Positions 11,399 through 21,896 of a stretch of 64,000 bases of DNA are shown here, in pieces. The DNA is from Anaeramoeba flamelloides (Eukaryota; Metamonada; Anaeramoebidae). The notes beneath the pieces are model-generated. The model was not told the origin of the DNA. It did not search any database and saw only the letters and a list, made by a program, of their open reading frames with translations. The stretch covers positions 4,464,001 through 4,528,000 of the forward strand of contig JANTQA010000026.1 of the NCBI GenBank assembly GCA_027625915.1, written 5' to 3'. The translations under genes and the position numbers were made by a program. Each line of letters starts with the position of its first letter. The stretch's first letter is position 1.

Positions 11399-12058
11399 AT
11401 GACTTTATTAGTCGATCTTTTTCAAAACAACCAAAAACTTCAATCACTAAAACAAGACGTTCAGTCTATTCTTGAAAGTGACGAAGATTTTGATTTTTCA
11501 AATAACTCATCTTCCGATCTTGACTCTTCGACTTTAGATTTACAAAAAAGGGCGATGTTGAAAATTAAGCAATTCCAAGAAACCAGCAAATCACAAAACA
11601 GTTTGCCAAGAAAAAAAATGGCTTTTGATCAATTCCAAGACAAGGTGAAACGGAAAGGGTTTATTTCTCACAACGATTTTGTCAACAGCAAAAACACAAA
11701 ACAATTTAAAAATAAGATTAAAAATCTAAATACGGTATTTGGTAGCCAATCAAATTCCGACTATGAAGATGAATTTGATTTCAGTGGCTCTGGCAGTGGA
11801 AGTGGAAGCGAAAGTGATAGTGGAAACGATGAAAAAGTAGAAAAAAAAAATAAAATTACTCAAAACTTGGACAATTTTAAAGAGTCTGACGAAGACAGTG
11901 ACAATTCCTTTTGGGACTCAAATTCTTCTTCTTCAGAATCAGGATCTGGTTCTGATTTTCAAGGAAAATTAAGCCAAAAACAAAATAAAAAATCAAAACA
12001 AAACAAAAATATTTCAGATTCTAAAGACAGCGAAGACGACGAATTTTCAGATTTTTAA
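11399..12058 (+). CDS. Small acidic Ser/Asp-rich protein, unknown function
   Basis: The frame encodes 219 residues, from the ATG in CAAAATGAC to TAA, behind a long T tract (about 11350-11376). I do not recognise the family. Residues 1-30 are Leu/Gln-rich and could form a short helix. Residues 27-50 are an acidic Asp/Ser patch. Residues 50-115 are basic and hydrophilic. About 120-150 is a Gly-Ser-Asp/Glu run, and about 165-190 an acidic-Ser run containing Phe-Trp-Asp-Ser. The C-terminus is Ser-Glu-Asp-Asp-Glu-Phe-Ser-Asp-Phe. Many serines sit just before acidic residues, as in casein kinase 2 sites (family knowledge, not shown here). No membrane segment or signal peptide is visible. It is probably a disordered nuclear or cytoplasmic protein. 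The steady reading frame, clear ATG and non-repetitive codons argue for a real gene. Confidence 0.7.
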   Translation: MTLLVDLFQNNQKLQSLKQDVQSILESDEDFDFSNNSSSDLDSSTLDLQKRAMLKIKQFQETSKSQNSLPRKKMAFDQFQDKVKRKGFISHNDFVNSKNTKQFKNKIKNLNTVFGSQSNSDYEDEFDFSGSGSGSGSESDSGNDEKVEKKNKITQNLDNFKESDEDSDNSFWDSNSSSSESGSGSDFQGKLSQKQNKKSKQNKNISDSKDSEDDEFSDF

Positions 12059-13329
12059 GAAAATTCACAACAACAAAGTGGTAGTTCTTTCCAATTTCAT
12101 CCATGTAATTTTTTAAAAAGTATTTTTTTTTTACTTTTTACATTTTTCTTTGTGTTTCTTTTTTTTTTTTATTTCTTTCTTTTTGGTTCAACCCAATAAT
12201 TAAATATGAACCTAAAGTCAAATAAAAAAAGAAAAAAAACAAGAATTCATATTCTTTTTCTCTTAGTTGAGTAAGAATCAATTTTATCATTGTTATACAA
12301 TTTTTATTATTCTTTTTTATTTGTTATTCTTTTTTTTCTTTTATGGAAATCAGAAAAGTGATACAAAAAAATACCAATCACAAAAACAAATATTTTCTAA
12401 ATGTTTGTTGACTAATCAATTGAACAAAATTTTCAGTCAACTTTACTTAAAAAAATAAAAGAAAAGGAATTCAGGAAAACTCCTTAACGACGACTTTTGC
12501 AATTCAAATTCAAAGATTTATGTGTTTTTATCCTGGTTTGGTTGTTGGTAAATCTCTCAAAGTTTTTTCCGAGAGATCTAAGAAGTAAAAAATGACAAAT
12601 TTTTACAAAAAATGTCTGAATTTTTTTTTGTCGTATCTCAAAATGACAAAGAAGGTTGGCAAAAATCGAATTTTTGAGAAAATAAGTTTTTATGTCATTT
12701 TTTAAAACCCTTACTAATTAGTGTGGGCTTTCTATGACTTTTTTTTGATTTGTGAGTTAAGATGAGAAGGTTTTAAAAAATGACATAGAGGTCAAGAATT
12801 AGAAAAGAGAAAAATTTTGGATGAAAAAGTTAGTTGTTTCACAATTATGACATTTTTTGACTAATGTCTTGGATAATTGTATTGGTATTGGATCAAATCC
12901 ACCAAAATCCACATTTCAAAAAATTGAAAGATCATTTTTTCTCAACTGACTCAATATTTTTTTTTTAATAAAAAAAACTGACTTATTTGGCAAATATTAT
13001 TTTTCGAAAAGATCCTTGAATGCAAAAATCTTCAAAACCTTTCCCACACAACCTCAACCGAATTTATATTGACACAACAAATTGGGTTTTGAGAGAAAGG
13101 ATCCAAATAAAAAAAATTCTATCAAAAAAGCACCAAAAAAATGTGAAGTGCGTTTGGCATGGATCATATTGTTCTACAACCAATTCTGGGGGATACTCTC
13201 CTCTTAGTCATGGTGGGGAGATTTATTCAAGGAAAAACAACAAGAACCAAACAAAAAACAAGAGAAACCCTCAGTCTCTTTGTCGTGAATTAATCTGATT
13301 TACGAATTACTAGAACAATTCAAGGAACC
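12059..13329. other. Non-coding interval with a perfect hairpin
   Basis: No supported gene. It holds a possible family B half-arm (12467-12498), a 19-bp perfect hairpin at 12691-12787, and a slightly less AT-rich patch around 13020-13300 whose frame resembles nothing I know. Confidence 0.5.
12691..12787. repeat. Perfect 19-bp inverted repeat with a 59-bp loop
   Basis: TATGTCATTTTTTAAAACC at 12691-12709 is the exact complement of 12769-12787. It could be the remains of a foldback element or a transcribed hairpin. Nothing else supports a function. Confidence 0.55.
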
Positions 13330-13334
13330 CAACA

Positions 13335-13790
13335 TTCAAAAATCCTAACAATGTAATCTTCAAAAGTTAGAGTTGTTTATTGAGAAGTGTTTTTTCAAGA
13401 TCTTCAATTTTTCGTGCAAGAAACTAGTGGTGATTTTTCTTTTTCATTTTCACGTTCCTTAACAAGGTGTTCGAGTTCACGTATCTCAAAATTTCTTTTT
13501 GATTTTTCATTAAAAAAATGACTTAAAATGATTTTTTGAACCAAATTGGAGAATATTTTAAAGATCATGCTTTCATAATGTAAAAGAGATTGGAGTATAT
13601 TGGTTTGAGACAAATTGTTGAATTGCAAACGTAGTCGTTAAAGTCCAAATCTCAAAAGCGAAACAAAAAAAGTAGCAAGATCACTTACAAGAAGAGTACG
13701 ATCCCTATCAAAATACTTTCAAGACTTTTTGGAACTTTCAGAATACTGACAGCCGTTATCTTTTCAGTTTCTGATGGTATTCTTTGAAAA
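13335..13790 (-). pseudogene. Probable relic of a protein-coding gene with a coiled-coil end
   Basis: On the minus strand, protein-like sequence continues through about 450 bp but needs frame changes. From 13790 downward it reads Ile-Pro-Ser-Glu-Thr-Glu-Lys ... Val-Pro-Lys-Ser-Leu-Glu. Another frame continues with Asp-Arg-Asp-Arg-Thr-Leu-Leu-Val-Ser-Asp-Leu-Ala and, after a stop near 13640, an amphipathic stretch that becomes a Glu/Lys coiled coil. After a further shift near 13418 the coil continues as Lys-Ile-Glu-Asp-Leu-Glu-Lys. I do not recognise the parent. The mixture of frames suggests decay; a spliced gene is possible because a GTAAGT occurs at about 13687-13682, but no matching acceptor restores the frame. 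Confidence 0.4.
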
Positions 13791-14610
13791 ATCTTCAAAT
13801 TTCAAATACTTGATACAAATTTTTATAAGCCAAAAAAAAGGGTAAAAAAATTTTAATTAACAAAAGATAAAATTTTAGATTTTCATTCAAAATCTTTTAA
13901 AGTCATCGGAATTAAATATATTTTTTCGATTTCAAAAACATGAAACTATTTTTATAAAAACCAAAAAGCCAAAAGATGTTAAAATTGCAAGTTTTAAAAA
14001 GTTTCAATTGTAAAAACTTTTTAAGTCATTAGTAACTCTTATTTATTTTAAATCCCAAAGGTAATTGAGTAATTATTTACATAAGGGGGGAGTAAAACCC
14101 GGTTATGTGATTTCATTTATCAACTTTAGAGAAATGAGTTATCATTTTTAAAAGAGTTCATTTTCAGAATATAAATTTCCAGTCAACTTGATCTGGATCC
14201 TTTTTTTTTGGATTTTTGGGATCAAATTAGAAAAAGAAAAATTTGTATAAAATTTTTATTTTAAAGAAATCTCACCTTTAGTAATTCCCGAGAGTCTATA
14301 TGAACAAATAAACTTTGGACCTTTTAATCTTATTTTCAAAATACAATAAAAATAAATTAAATATTGAATCCTTAAAGATCTAAAAAAATTGATCTTTTAT
14401 TTTATTCACAAATATTTTTTACTTTTCTTTAAATTTGAACAATTATGTAATATTCTTTTTCAAGTATATAGAGTATAAACAAGGAACTATTAGTATTAAA
14501 ATCAGTTATTTGATAATATCTTATATATCTTTTTTTTTATAATTATTAATTTGAATACCTTTTATTTGTTTGAAAATCTTTACAACATCAAGAAATAATT
14601 GTAAATTCTA
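13791..14610. other. Non-coding A/T-rich interval
   Basis: I see no gene, RNA or clear repeat in this stretch. Confidence 0.4.
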
Positions 14611-17116
14611 TTTATAAACCCCATTTCACTTAAAGGAGCCCAACCAAAAATAAAAAATTCACATTATTTTTAAGAATCAACCAAACTTAGATTGTTTAGA
14701 AATATGAGAAATAATAAACTTTGTATTAGAGTCGATAATCATAAAAGAAAAGCCCGAACAAAACATAAATTTCAAAAAATAAAAAAGGTTTGAAAAATTT
14801 TTTGGATCCTTTTCATTGGAACATCTCGTGCAAATTTCTCAATTTCTTTGGGAAATTAAAATTGTTGACAATAATATTTTTCACTTTTAAGTGTATGAAT
14901 TTTAAAAGAGCATACAAAGCCTAACTTTTCTTGATGTTAATTTTGAATTTCAAACATTTTTTTTTTCGAATTTAATTCTTAAAAAAAAAAGAAAAAGGAA
15001 AAAAAAAAATTACAAAATTAGAAAAAATAATTTTCATTTAAAAATAGGAAATTTATTTTGCAAAGAATAATGATTTTTAAAAATAGAATGTGTTCTATTT
15101 CTTCAATAAAACTGCCCCCCTTTACTGAAAAAAAGATTATATTTAATCTTTGTGTGTCCAATAACCCACTGAAAGGATTAAGATTGGGTAATTAATTATT
15201 GATTAAAAATGATCAATTAAAAAGCATTTATTTTGATTATAAATTGGAATTTCCAGGTTCTAAAATAGTCTTATGGGGGAATTTTTATTTTCTTTGTTTA
15301 TTTTTTTATCTCGTATATTTTAATTTAATATAAAAAAAATTGATTTTGTCTGTTCTTTGAATAAATAAATTAGATTTATACCACATTTAGAATAATTATT
15401 ATAATTTTTTCGGTATTAAGTATATGTTTTATTCTGAGTTAATTTGGAGCTTAGTGGTTTACTTTTACAAGTGTATTTTAGTACATTTCCTTTTTATAAA
15501 ATATGATTTCTTCTAGCTTTCAAAGAAAAGATTTTGTTTTTAAATAATTTGGAAATATATGGGACTTTGAACTTTTCAAAAATGTAAAAAAATGGATCAA
15601 ACTTTTAATAAAAATAATTGATTTCTGAAAATAGCTTTGAAAGCAAGTTTGATTTTGTAGTAATCATATTTTCACTTCATTTTTCAATTTCAAGATGCTG
15701 TAATTTTTTCACAAATTTGCATCAAATTAACCTCAAGATTTACAAAAAAGTTAATTGAACAAAAATTTTTTTTATATTTTTTTGAGTTTATCAAAACCTT
15801 TAAATTAAAGGACTGATAAAGTAAAAAAAGTCTTCAAATCTCAACTTTAAAACCAATTTTTGATAAATATTTCCCCAAGATCAACCAATTTTATAAAGTT
15901 TCTAAACATTGAAAACAATAAAATCCTTTCTTCAAATCCAAGGTAAAAAAATTTGTAAAATGGAAAAAGAAAGTAGAATTATTTCTAAAATTGATTAGAA
16001 TTTATCAGTATTGGAAATAATTCTGAGATAAAACCGAATCATTTTTAACTACTTCATTTTGAAAGTTATTAAATGATAGAGAGAAGATTTTTAATTAAGG
16101 TTTGAATTCTATTTGACCTTTTTGTAGCCTTTTAAAAATTGTCTTACTTGTCTTTTTTTCTTTGAAAAAATGTCCCTTATTTTTTTTTATAAATGAGATT
16201 GGCTCATTTTTAAATAGTAAAAAGAAAAAAAAATTGGATTTAAACATAGTTTTCTGGTATAGAAATGAAATTTAATCAATTTTCAAACTTTGAACTCAAA
16301 TGAAAATCTTATTTTTTTATTGCCTCAGGAATTTCAATATTTTGATTCAATGGAAAAAGTCCTTTATTAAAATTCATAACAATTTTATTATATACTCTTC
16401 TTGAAGTTAACAATAACCCCCCCTAAAAAACATATTTCAATTCTACTAAAATAACTTTAAATATATTTTTTAAAATAAAATTCATCCATAAAAAACTTTT
16501 TATTTTGATCAAATAGAGTTGAAAATAAAAAGATTCAATAGATTAAGATAAACTCTTTTTCATTTAAGTTGCCCCTTGTTGTTGAAAAGATAGAAAATAT
16601 ACAATGAGTTTAATCCAATAGTTCTCACATAATAACTTTTCATTTTTATAGATCAGAATCATTTTTTCTTTTTTATTTTCATTTTTTCTAATTTAGTCAG
16701 TTTTTTTTTTTATTTATTTTCTTTTTTTTTTTTTCTTAACTTTTTTTCGAAAATCAATTGAGAAAAAATAAAATTTTTAAATTTAAAATTAACTTTAAGA
16801 AAATTAAGTCTTTTTAATTTCTTATAAAAGGAATTTATTTATTATTTATTAAAATCTTACCCTCGAAAATTGTAATTTTCAAAAAAAATAAGAAATTCTT
16901 GACAATATTTTCCAAGCAAAATGCCAAAAACTTTTAATAACCTTTTATTTTTATCCAATATATCAATTTTTTTCAGGTATTTCTTTTATGAATATCAACT
17001 CTAGACCAAAGTTAATTATTTATATTATTTCTAAATAATCTTAAATGTTGGTTGATTCTTAAAAAAAAATGAATTTTTCTTTTTTGGTTGGGTATATAAG
17101 TGAAATAGAGTTTATT
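14611..17116. repeat. Large imperfect inverted repeat, about 2.5 kb
   Basis: The segment from 14611 inward to about 15280 aligns, as its reverse complement, with 17116 back to about 16410. Well-matched blocks include AACCAAAAATAAAAAATTCA near 14643 against the complement near 17090, ATCAACCAAACTTAGATTG near 14678 against 17040-17060, and a C-run block near 15114 against one near 16572. Identity is uneven, with many small indels, so the duplication is old. The central 1.1 kb shows no coding frame. It could be a foldback element or an inverted local duplication. Confidence 0.55.
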
Positions 17117-17809
17117 TCCTAAAAGTGTGGAATTTATTTTAACATTAAAAAAAAGCATTTTTGTTTTATTTATTATTGAAGAAGTGTAAATTACACTCTA
17201 AATGTCCTTTTACTTTTATTTCCTCAAAGGTAAATTGGGTGTAAAATCATACATTTCATGATTTTTCAAGGGAAAGACATACCCGAATTATATTTAGGAT
17301 TGAAAAGTAAAAATTAAAAAAAATCTATAAAAAAAACAGAAAAAAAGAAATTAAAGAAACCCAAAAAAAAAAAAAAAAAGAGTTTTAAAAAGAGTTTATA
17401 AGAAGTAATTAGTAAAAAGTCAAAAAAAAAAAAAAAAAAACAATGCAATCTTTAATTAAGAACATCTAAAATCACAGCCACGATACTTTTGGTTGAATTA
17501 TTTAATTTGATAATTGATCATGAATGCTCATTTCTGGATCTTTTTTTAATTGTTGTAGTTTCTTTTTTCTTTGTGATCTGATTTACTTTAAGCCAATGGA
17601 AATTTTCTGCCGTTACTTTTTAGTTTTTATTTTCAAATTGCCAATACTTTGATGTTTCAGTCTCCAGTATTAACACGTTATCACTTACTCTTTTCATTTT
17701 GTTGTGTTTCTTCCCAATTTAATGAAGATTCAACGAGGTAAAAAAAATAACAATAATTTTTTATTTATTTTTTATTACTTAATCCCAGTGAAAAATTTTT
17801 GATATAGTA
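17117..17809. other. Non-coding interval
   Basis: A- and T-homopolymers dominate, with runs of more than 15 A near 17365 and 17425. Nothing else is supportable. Confidence 0.4.
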
Positions 17810-19105
17810 GTGATAAAAATACCTAACATTAAAATAATCCCTGACAAGCTTTCTGATTGTGAATATTAAAGAAATAGATGTGTAATTGCTGAATAAATTC
17901 TTTTTATTTTATGAATCAAACTTTTTAGAATTATAACTCTCGACTTTTTAGAATGATGATAAATTAAATTTCCCTAGTTCCAAACACTATTCAATCTATC
18001 AAAAAACAAGAATAAAAATTATCATTTTGTAAACTCCTGTAAACCTCTATAAAACTCTATTTTTTTCAAAATAAACTAGATCTACTTTAGTTATCAAATA
18101 ATTAAATGGCAATTCGATAGACGTCACACTTTAATGAACTTTAGGTAATGTTTATTACGAGATTCATAAAAAATTTGATTATTTATAAAAAGAATTTTAT
18201 GTTAAGGGACTAATCTAAACTCTTTTTCAAAAATTGTGACTCACCTGAAATAATAAATTGAAAAAAAAAATTTATCCTTTAGTATTCAAGAACAATTAAT
18301 AACTAAATATGATTTGTAATTCACTTTTAAGTCATTCTAAATCTATAAAAGCCTGATATATTAAAAATTAAAAAAAATAAAACCAAATACTAAAAAAAAA
18401 GTGAGTCACAATTTTTGAAATGAGCATTACCCATTTTTTTATTACTGAACTTTCACTGAAAAAAAGTTGAACAACAATATTTTTTATGAATAATTTAATC
18501 CATTTTCAAAGACATTACATTCTCAATTTTCTTAGTGATTATTTGTCTTTTCGAAGATCTCTTTTTTTTTTCCACATGATCTTTTGAAAAAAAAAAAAAA
18601 AAGAAAAAGAAAAAAAAAAAAGAAAAATTTTTCAAAAACAAAGAAAAAGAAAAACAAAAAGGAAAAACAAAAGAAAAAAAAATTTGAAAAAGCAAAACTA
18701 AAATTTGAAAAATTAGAAAAAATGATTCTGATCCAAAAATTTGAAAATATTTTTTGTTAAGAATACTGGAATAAACCCTCAAAACAACTCCTATTAGCAT
18801 TATAAAGTGAGTCAAAATTTATGAAAAATAGTTTATATTAAATTTTTTTACCTAAATTTAAGAGAGATTGAGAAATTTTTTTACCAATTACTTAGATTTG
18901 AAAAACCCTTTTTATTATTAATATTAAACTTATTTCTAGATAAGGAATCCTTATTTAGAAATTGAACAAAAAAAAAAAAAAAAAATAGAGACTAGTCCCT
19001 TAAATAAAAAAAATTACACACCAATTTTATTAACATTAACAATTAAAAATCTTTTCAGGAATTATTTTCAAGTCCGGTATTTTTTTCAAGACTTTACTTA
19101 AAATT
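17810..19105. repeat. Repeat F copy 1, interrupted by a TTAA element
   Basis: 17810-18205 followed by 19000-19105 aligns with the uninterrupted 35045-35530. Shared blocks include AACAATTA, the stretch around AGAATAAAAATTATCATTTT, and AATGAACTTTA. The copy here is split by the family D element at 18206-18999. Repeat F has no visible coding frame or terminal repeats, so its nature is unknown. Confidence 0.6.
18206..18999. mobile_element. Family D element: TTAA-flanked, piggyBac-like non-autonomous transposon
   Basis: The element starts GGGACTAATC and ends GACTAGTCCC, which are near-perfect inverted ends. TTAA occurs directly outside both ends (18202-18205 and 19000-19003). The related repeat at 35.4 kb has a single TTAA (35446-35449) at the matching point and no insert, so both boundaries are fixed by comparison. 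TTAA duplication is the hallmark of piggyBac-type transposition. Length is 794 bp with no transposase. The interior holds the TTGTGACTCAC subterminal inverted repeats also found at 7.4 and 22.7 kb, so it may be composite. Confidence 0.75.
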
Positions 19106-19157
19106 CCACAGATAAAAAGTTTGGGATTAAAAAAAAAATAAATAGCGATATAATTTG

Positions 19158-21337
19158 TCAATAAAGTTTATTTTGATGGATTTGAAATGAAAATACATAT
19201 GCTATTAACAAAATGATGAAGATACATATTAAAATTAGTAAATGCATTGTGGAATTTGTTTTTTTAATTGGGTTGCTTGTTATTTCTGAAATTAATGATT
19301 CTAAATGATCTAGCTGTTTAGATTGTATCACATTCACTTTATAATGCAATTCATTTTCTGACTTGTTTCTCTTTTCGATTTCTTTTTCTTCTATTTCAAG
19401 ATCTTCCTTTCTTTCGCTTCTGTCAACCGTTATTTGTGATATTTTTATTGTTTCGAATTCTTGGAATTGTTCTTCTTGTTGTTCATTTCCTTTTTCTTTT
19501 TCTTTTTCTTTTTTTGTTTCATTTTCATTTTTATTTTTTTCATTTATTTCTTCTTTTTCTTCATCATCATCATCTTCTTCTTCTTCCTTTCTTTCGCTTC
19601 TATCAACCGTTATTTGTGATATTTTTATTGTTTCTAATTCTTGGAATAGTTCTTCTTGTTTTTCATTTCCTTTTTCTTTTTCTTTTTCTTTTTCTTTTTC
19701 TTTTTTTGTTTCAATCTCTTTTTTATTTTCTGTTTCATTTTTTTCAACTTTTTCTTCTTCTTCGTCTTCTTCTTCTTCTTCTTCCTTTTTTTCGCTTCTA
19801 TCAATCGTTATTTGTGATGTTTTTATTGTTTCTAATTCTTGGAATTGTTCTTCTTTTTCTTTTTCTTTTTCTTTTTCTTTTTCTTTTTCTTTTTCTTTTT
19901 CTTTTTCTTTTTCTTTTTCTTTTTCTTTTTCTTTTTCTTTTTTTTTTCTTTTTCTTTTTTTGTTTCAATCCTGTCTTCATTTTCTTTTTTTTCATTTATT
20001 TCAACTTTTTCTTCTTCTTCTTCTTTTTCTTCCTTCCTTTCGCTTCTATCAACCGTTATTTGTGATGTTTCCTTTTTTTCCTTTATTTCTTCAATTTCTC
20101 TTTTTGTTTTGATTTCATTTTCTTTTTCATTTTCTTTCTCATTTTTTTTTTGATTATTTTTGAAATATATTAATTCTTTTTTATTATTACTGTCATTTTC
20201 CTTTTCTTTTTCCTTTTCCTTTTCCTTGTCATTTTCATTTTCATTTTCATTTATTGATTTTTCTTTAATCTTATTTAATAATTTTCTATTTAATTCTTTT
20301 TCTTTTTGTAAATTTCTCTCGACTTCCAAAAATTTGTCTTTGAATTGTAAAATTAATTTTATTTGATCCTTTTTCTCTTGCCTTTGTTTTTCATTTAATT
20401 TCCTTAATTTCAATTTTAAGATTTGTTTTTGTTGTAATTCTTTGGCTAGTTGCTCTTTAAATTGGGTTTTTAATTTGGTTAAAAGACTTTTGTTCTTTTC
20501 TTTTTCATTTACAGTTTGAAGAAATTTTATTTTTTGATCTTGTAAGAAATCAAGTAATTTCGAGATTTTTTGGTTTTGTTGTTGTAACGATAGACCCTCA
20601 AATACAGATCGTTTTTGGTTTATCTTGAGATTTTGATTTGAAGAAGCATTTTCAATATTATTTTTATGGGATTCATCAATCATTTTATCAGTCGTTTTGT
20701 TTATTGGCACTAATCCATTTTCGGGTTTTGGTTGTATTAACTGATTCTGCAATTCGTTTGTAGTATTCTTGTTGTTCTTATTTGGAAGTTCTTTTTCTAA
20801 ACCCAAAGATTTATTTTGGTCGTTAGTTCTTTGATCCTTGGTTCCTTGGCTTTCTTTTAATTGTTGATACAATGATCGAGATTTTTTTAATTCGTGATTT
20901 TCAGAGACTAACGTTTCCATTTGGGAACTCTTTGTTCTGTTTTTCATTTCCAAATGATCCAATTCTTCCAGGTTATATTCTCTCTTATTTTTTCCTTTTT
21001 CAGAACCTTTCACATTCCCATTCTTGAGTTTTCTTTTTTCTTTTGAAACTTCATTCGCTCCATTGTTTGTTTTTAATCCTGTTTCTTCAGGGAAGTTTGA
21101 AGACTCTTGGCTTTCTTTCTGTTTTTCATCTTTGTCAAATTGTTTGTAACTAAAAGATTTTTCCTTTGTTTTTAGATTTGTTGTTCTCTTTGAATTACCA
21201 ACATTATTTAAAACGGGGTGTTTGGGGTTTTGTTGCTCGGTTGCTCGGTTCGTTAGTTGCTTGTTCTCTTCACTGTTTTTTGTCAATTCCGATGTGCAAA
21301 ATGTGCCACAATTTACATTCCCGGTTGTTGTTGTCAT
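19158..21337 (-). CDS. Coiled-coil, tail-anchored membrane protein with four internal repeats (one apparent frameshift)
   Basis: From the ATG at 21337 the protein is polar, Asn/Lys/Glu-rich, for about 240 residues. Residues of about 243-360 form a long coiled coil (heptad-like Leu/Ile with Lys/Glu/Gln). Four repeats follow, each centred on Ser-Gln-Ile-Thr-Val/Ile-Asp-Arg-Ser-Glu with an acidic and Lys-Glu tail (near 20045, 19800, 19605 and 19425 on the plus strand). The last about 60 residues have a Leu/Ile-rich membrane segment (about 19180-19245) and a ten-residue tail ending Lys-Leu-Tyr before TGA. The frame slips once, in a run of ten T (19938-19947) inside a CTTTTT microsatellite; downstream repeats stay open in the shifted frame. 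A sequencing or assembly error there is the simplest explanation. The full product would be about 726 residues, anchored by its C-terminus in the ER or nuclear envelope, facing the cytoplasm. Family unknown. Confidence 0.7.
19850..19960. repeat. CTTTTT microsatellite inside the coiled-coil gene
   Basis: About 15 near-perfect copies of the hexamer encode alternating Lys-Glu on the minus strand and end in a ten-base T run where the frame shifts. Shorter tracts of the same unit lie at about 19490-19515 and 19670-19700. Confidence 0.85.
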
Positions 21338-21797
21338 ATTGCCTTTCTTTGTTCTCCCAATTGAGTTTTTGTTTTGGCTTATTGTTTTGTTGGAAGAGTG
21401 AAGAATTTGAAGAAAGCCAGATAAAAAATCAAAGAATGGAAAAAAATAATAAAAAAATTTCAGATAAAGTATTGGTCTTATTATTCTGTTCAGAGAGTGA
21501 CCTGAATCCTTTCTTTTCTGTAGAGTTATACCTTTCTATTATTTTAATTGTGAACAAATATTCATACCATAATTGGTTGATTCATGATTAGAAAATTTTA
21601 CATTTAAAAAAGTAATTGTGAAAAATGAAAAGAAAATGCGTCAAGATTTTAATTTTGGAAATATTCTCAGTTAAGTAATTCAGTTTTTAAAAAAAAATTG
21701 ATTGTGAATTAATTTTTTTAATTTTTGATCTAAATTTTAATTGTAAAAAAATCACAAAAGTTTGAAGTTTAAGTGGGAAAAATTAAAAAAAAGTATT
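21338..21797. other. Intergenic interval upstream of the coiled-coil gene
   Basis: It separates the coiled-coil gene start from the tRNA terminator and should hold the promoter of the coiled-coil gene. No motif is recognisable. Confidence 0.4.
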
Positions 21798-21804
21798 AAA
21801 AAAA
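21798..21804 (-). terminator. RNA polymerase III terminator of tRNA-Tyr
   Basis: A run of seven T on the minus strand lies six bases after the tRNA 3' end. A run of four or more T terminates Pol III transcription. Confidence 0.75.
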
Positions 21805-21810
21805 GAAATT

Positions 21811-21896
21811 TCTCATCAACCTGATTCGAACAGGTGACCTATTGATTTCAATGATTCCACTACAGTCAACCGCTCTACCAACTGAGCTATGATGAG
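21811..21896 (-). tRNA. tRNA-Tyr (GTA) with a 13-nt intron
   Basis: The minus strand folds into a full cloverleaf. The acceptor stem CTCATCA pairs perfectly with TGATGAG, followed by discriminator A. The D arm is GCTC-AGTTGGTA-GAGC, the anticodon stem GTTGA/TCAAT, and the T arm ACCTG-TTCGAAT-CAGGT. The anticodon GTA is at 21863-21861. Thirteen extra bases (21859-21847) sit between positions 37 and 38, the usual site of eukaryotic tRNA introns. Mature length is 73 nt before CCA addition, and CCA is not encoded. The C1-G72 pair is the eukaryotic/archaeal tyrosine identity element. Internal A and B boxes are intact, so it looks functional. Confidence 0.95.

Noticed and set aside
13020-13298. 92-codon plus-strand open frame in a less AT-rich patch
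   Set aside because: It has no recognisable domain, no low-complexity signature of local genes, and lies beside a minus-strand gene relic. It is probably chance, though the base composition is odd.
19363-20112. Long plus-strand Phe/Ser-rich open frames
   Set aside because: They are complements of the Lys/Glu-coding microsatellites in the minus-strand coiled-coil gene.
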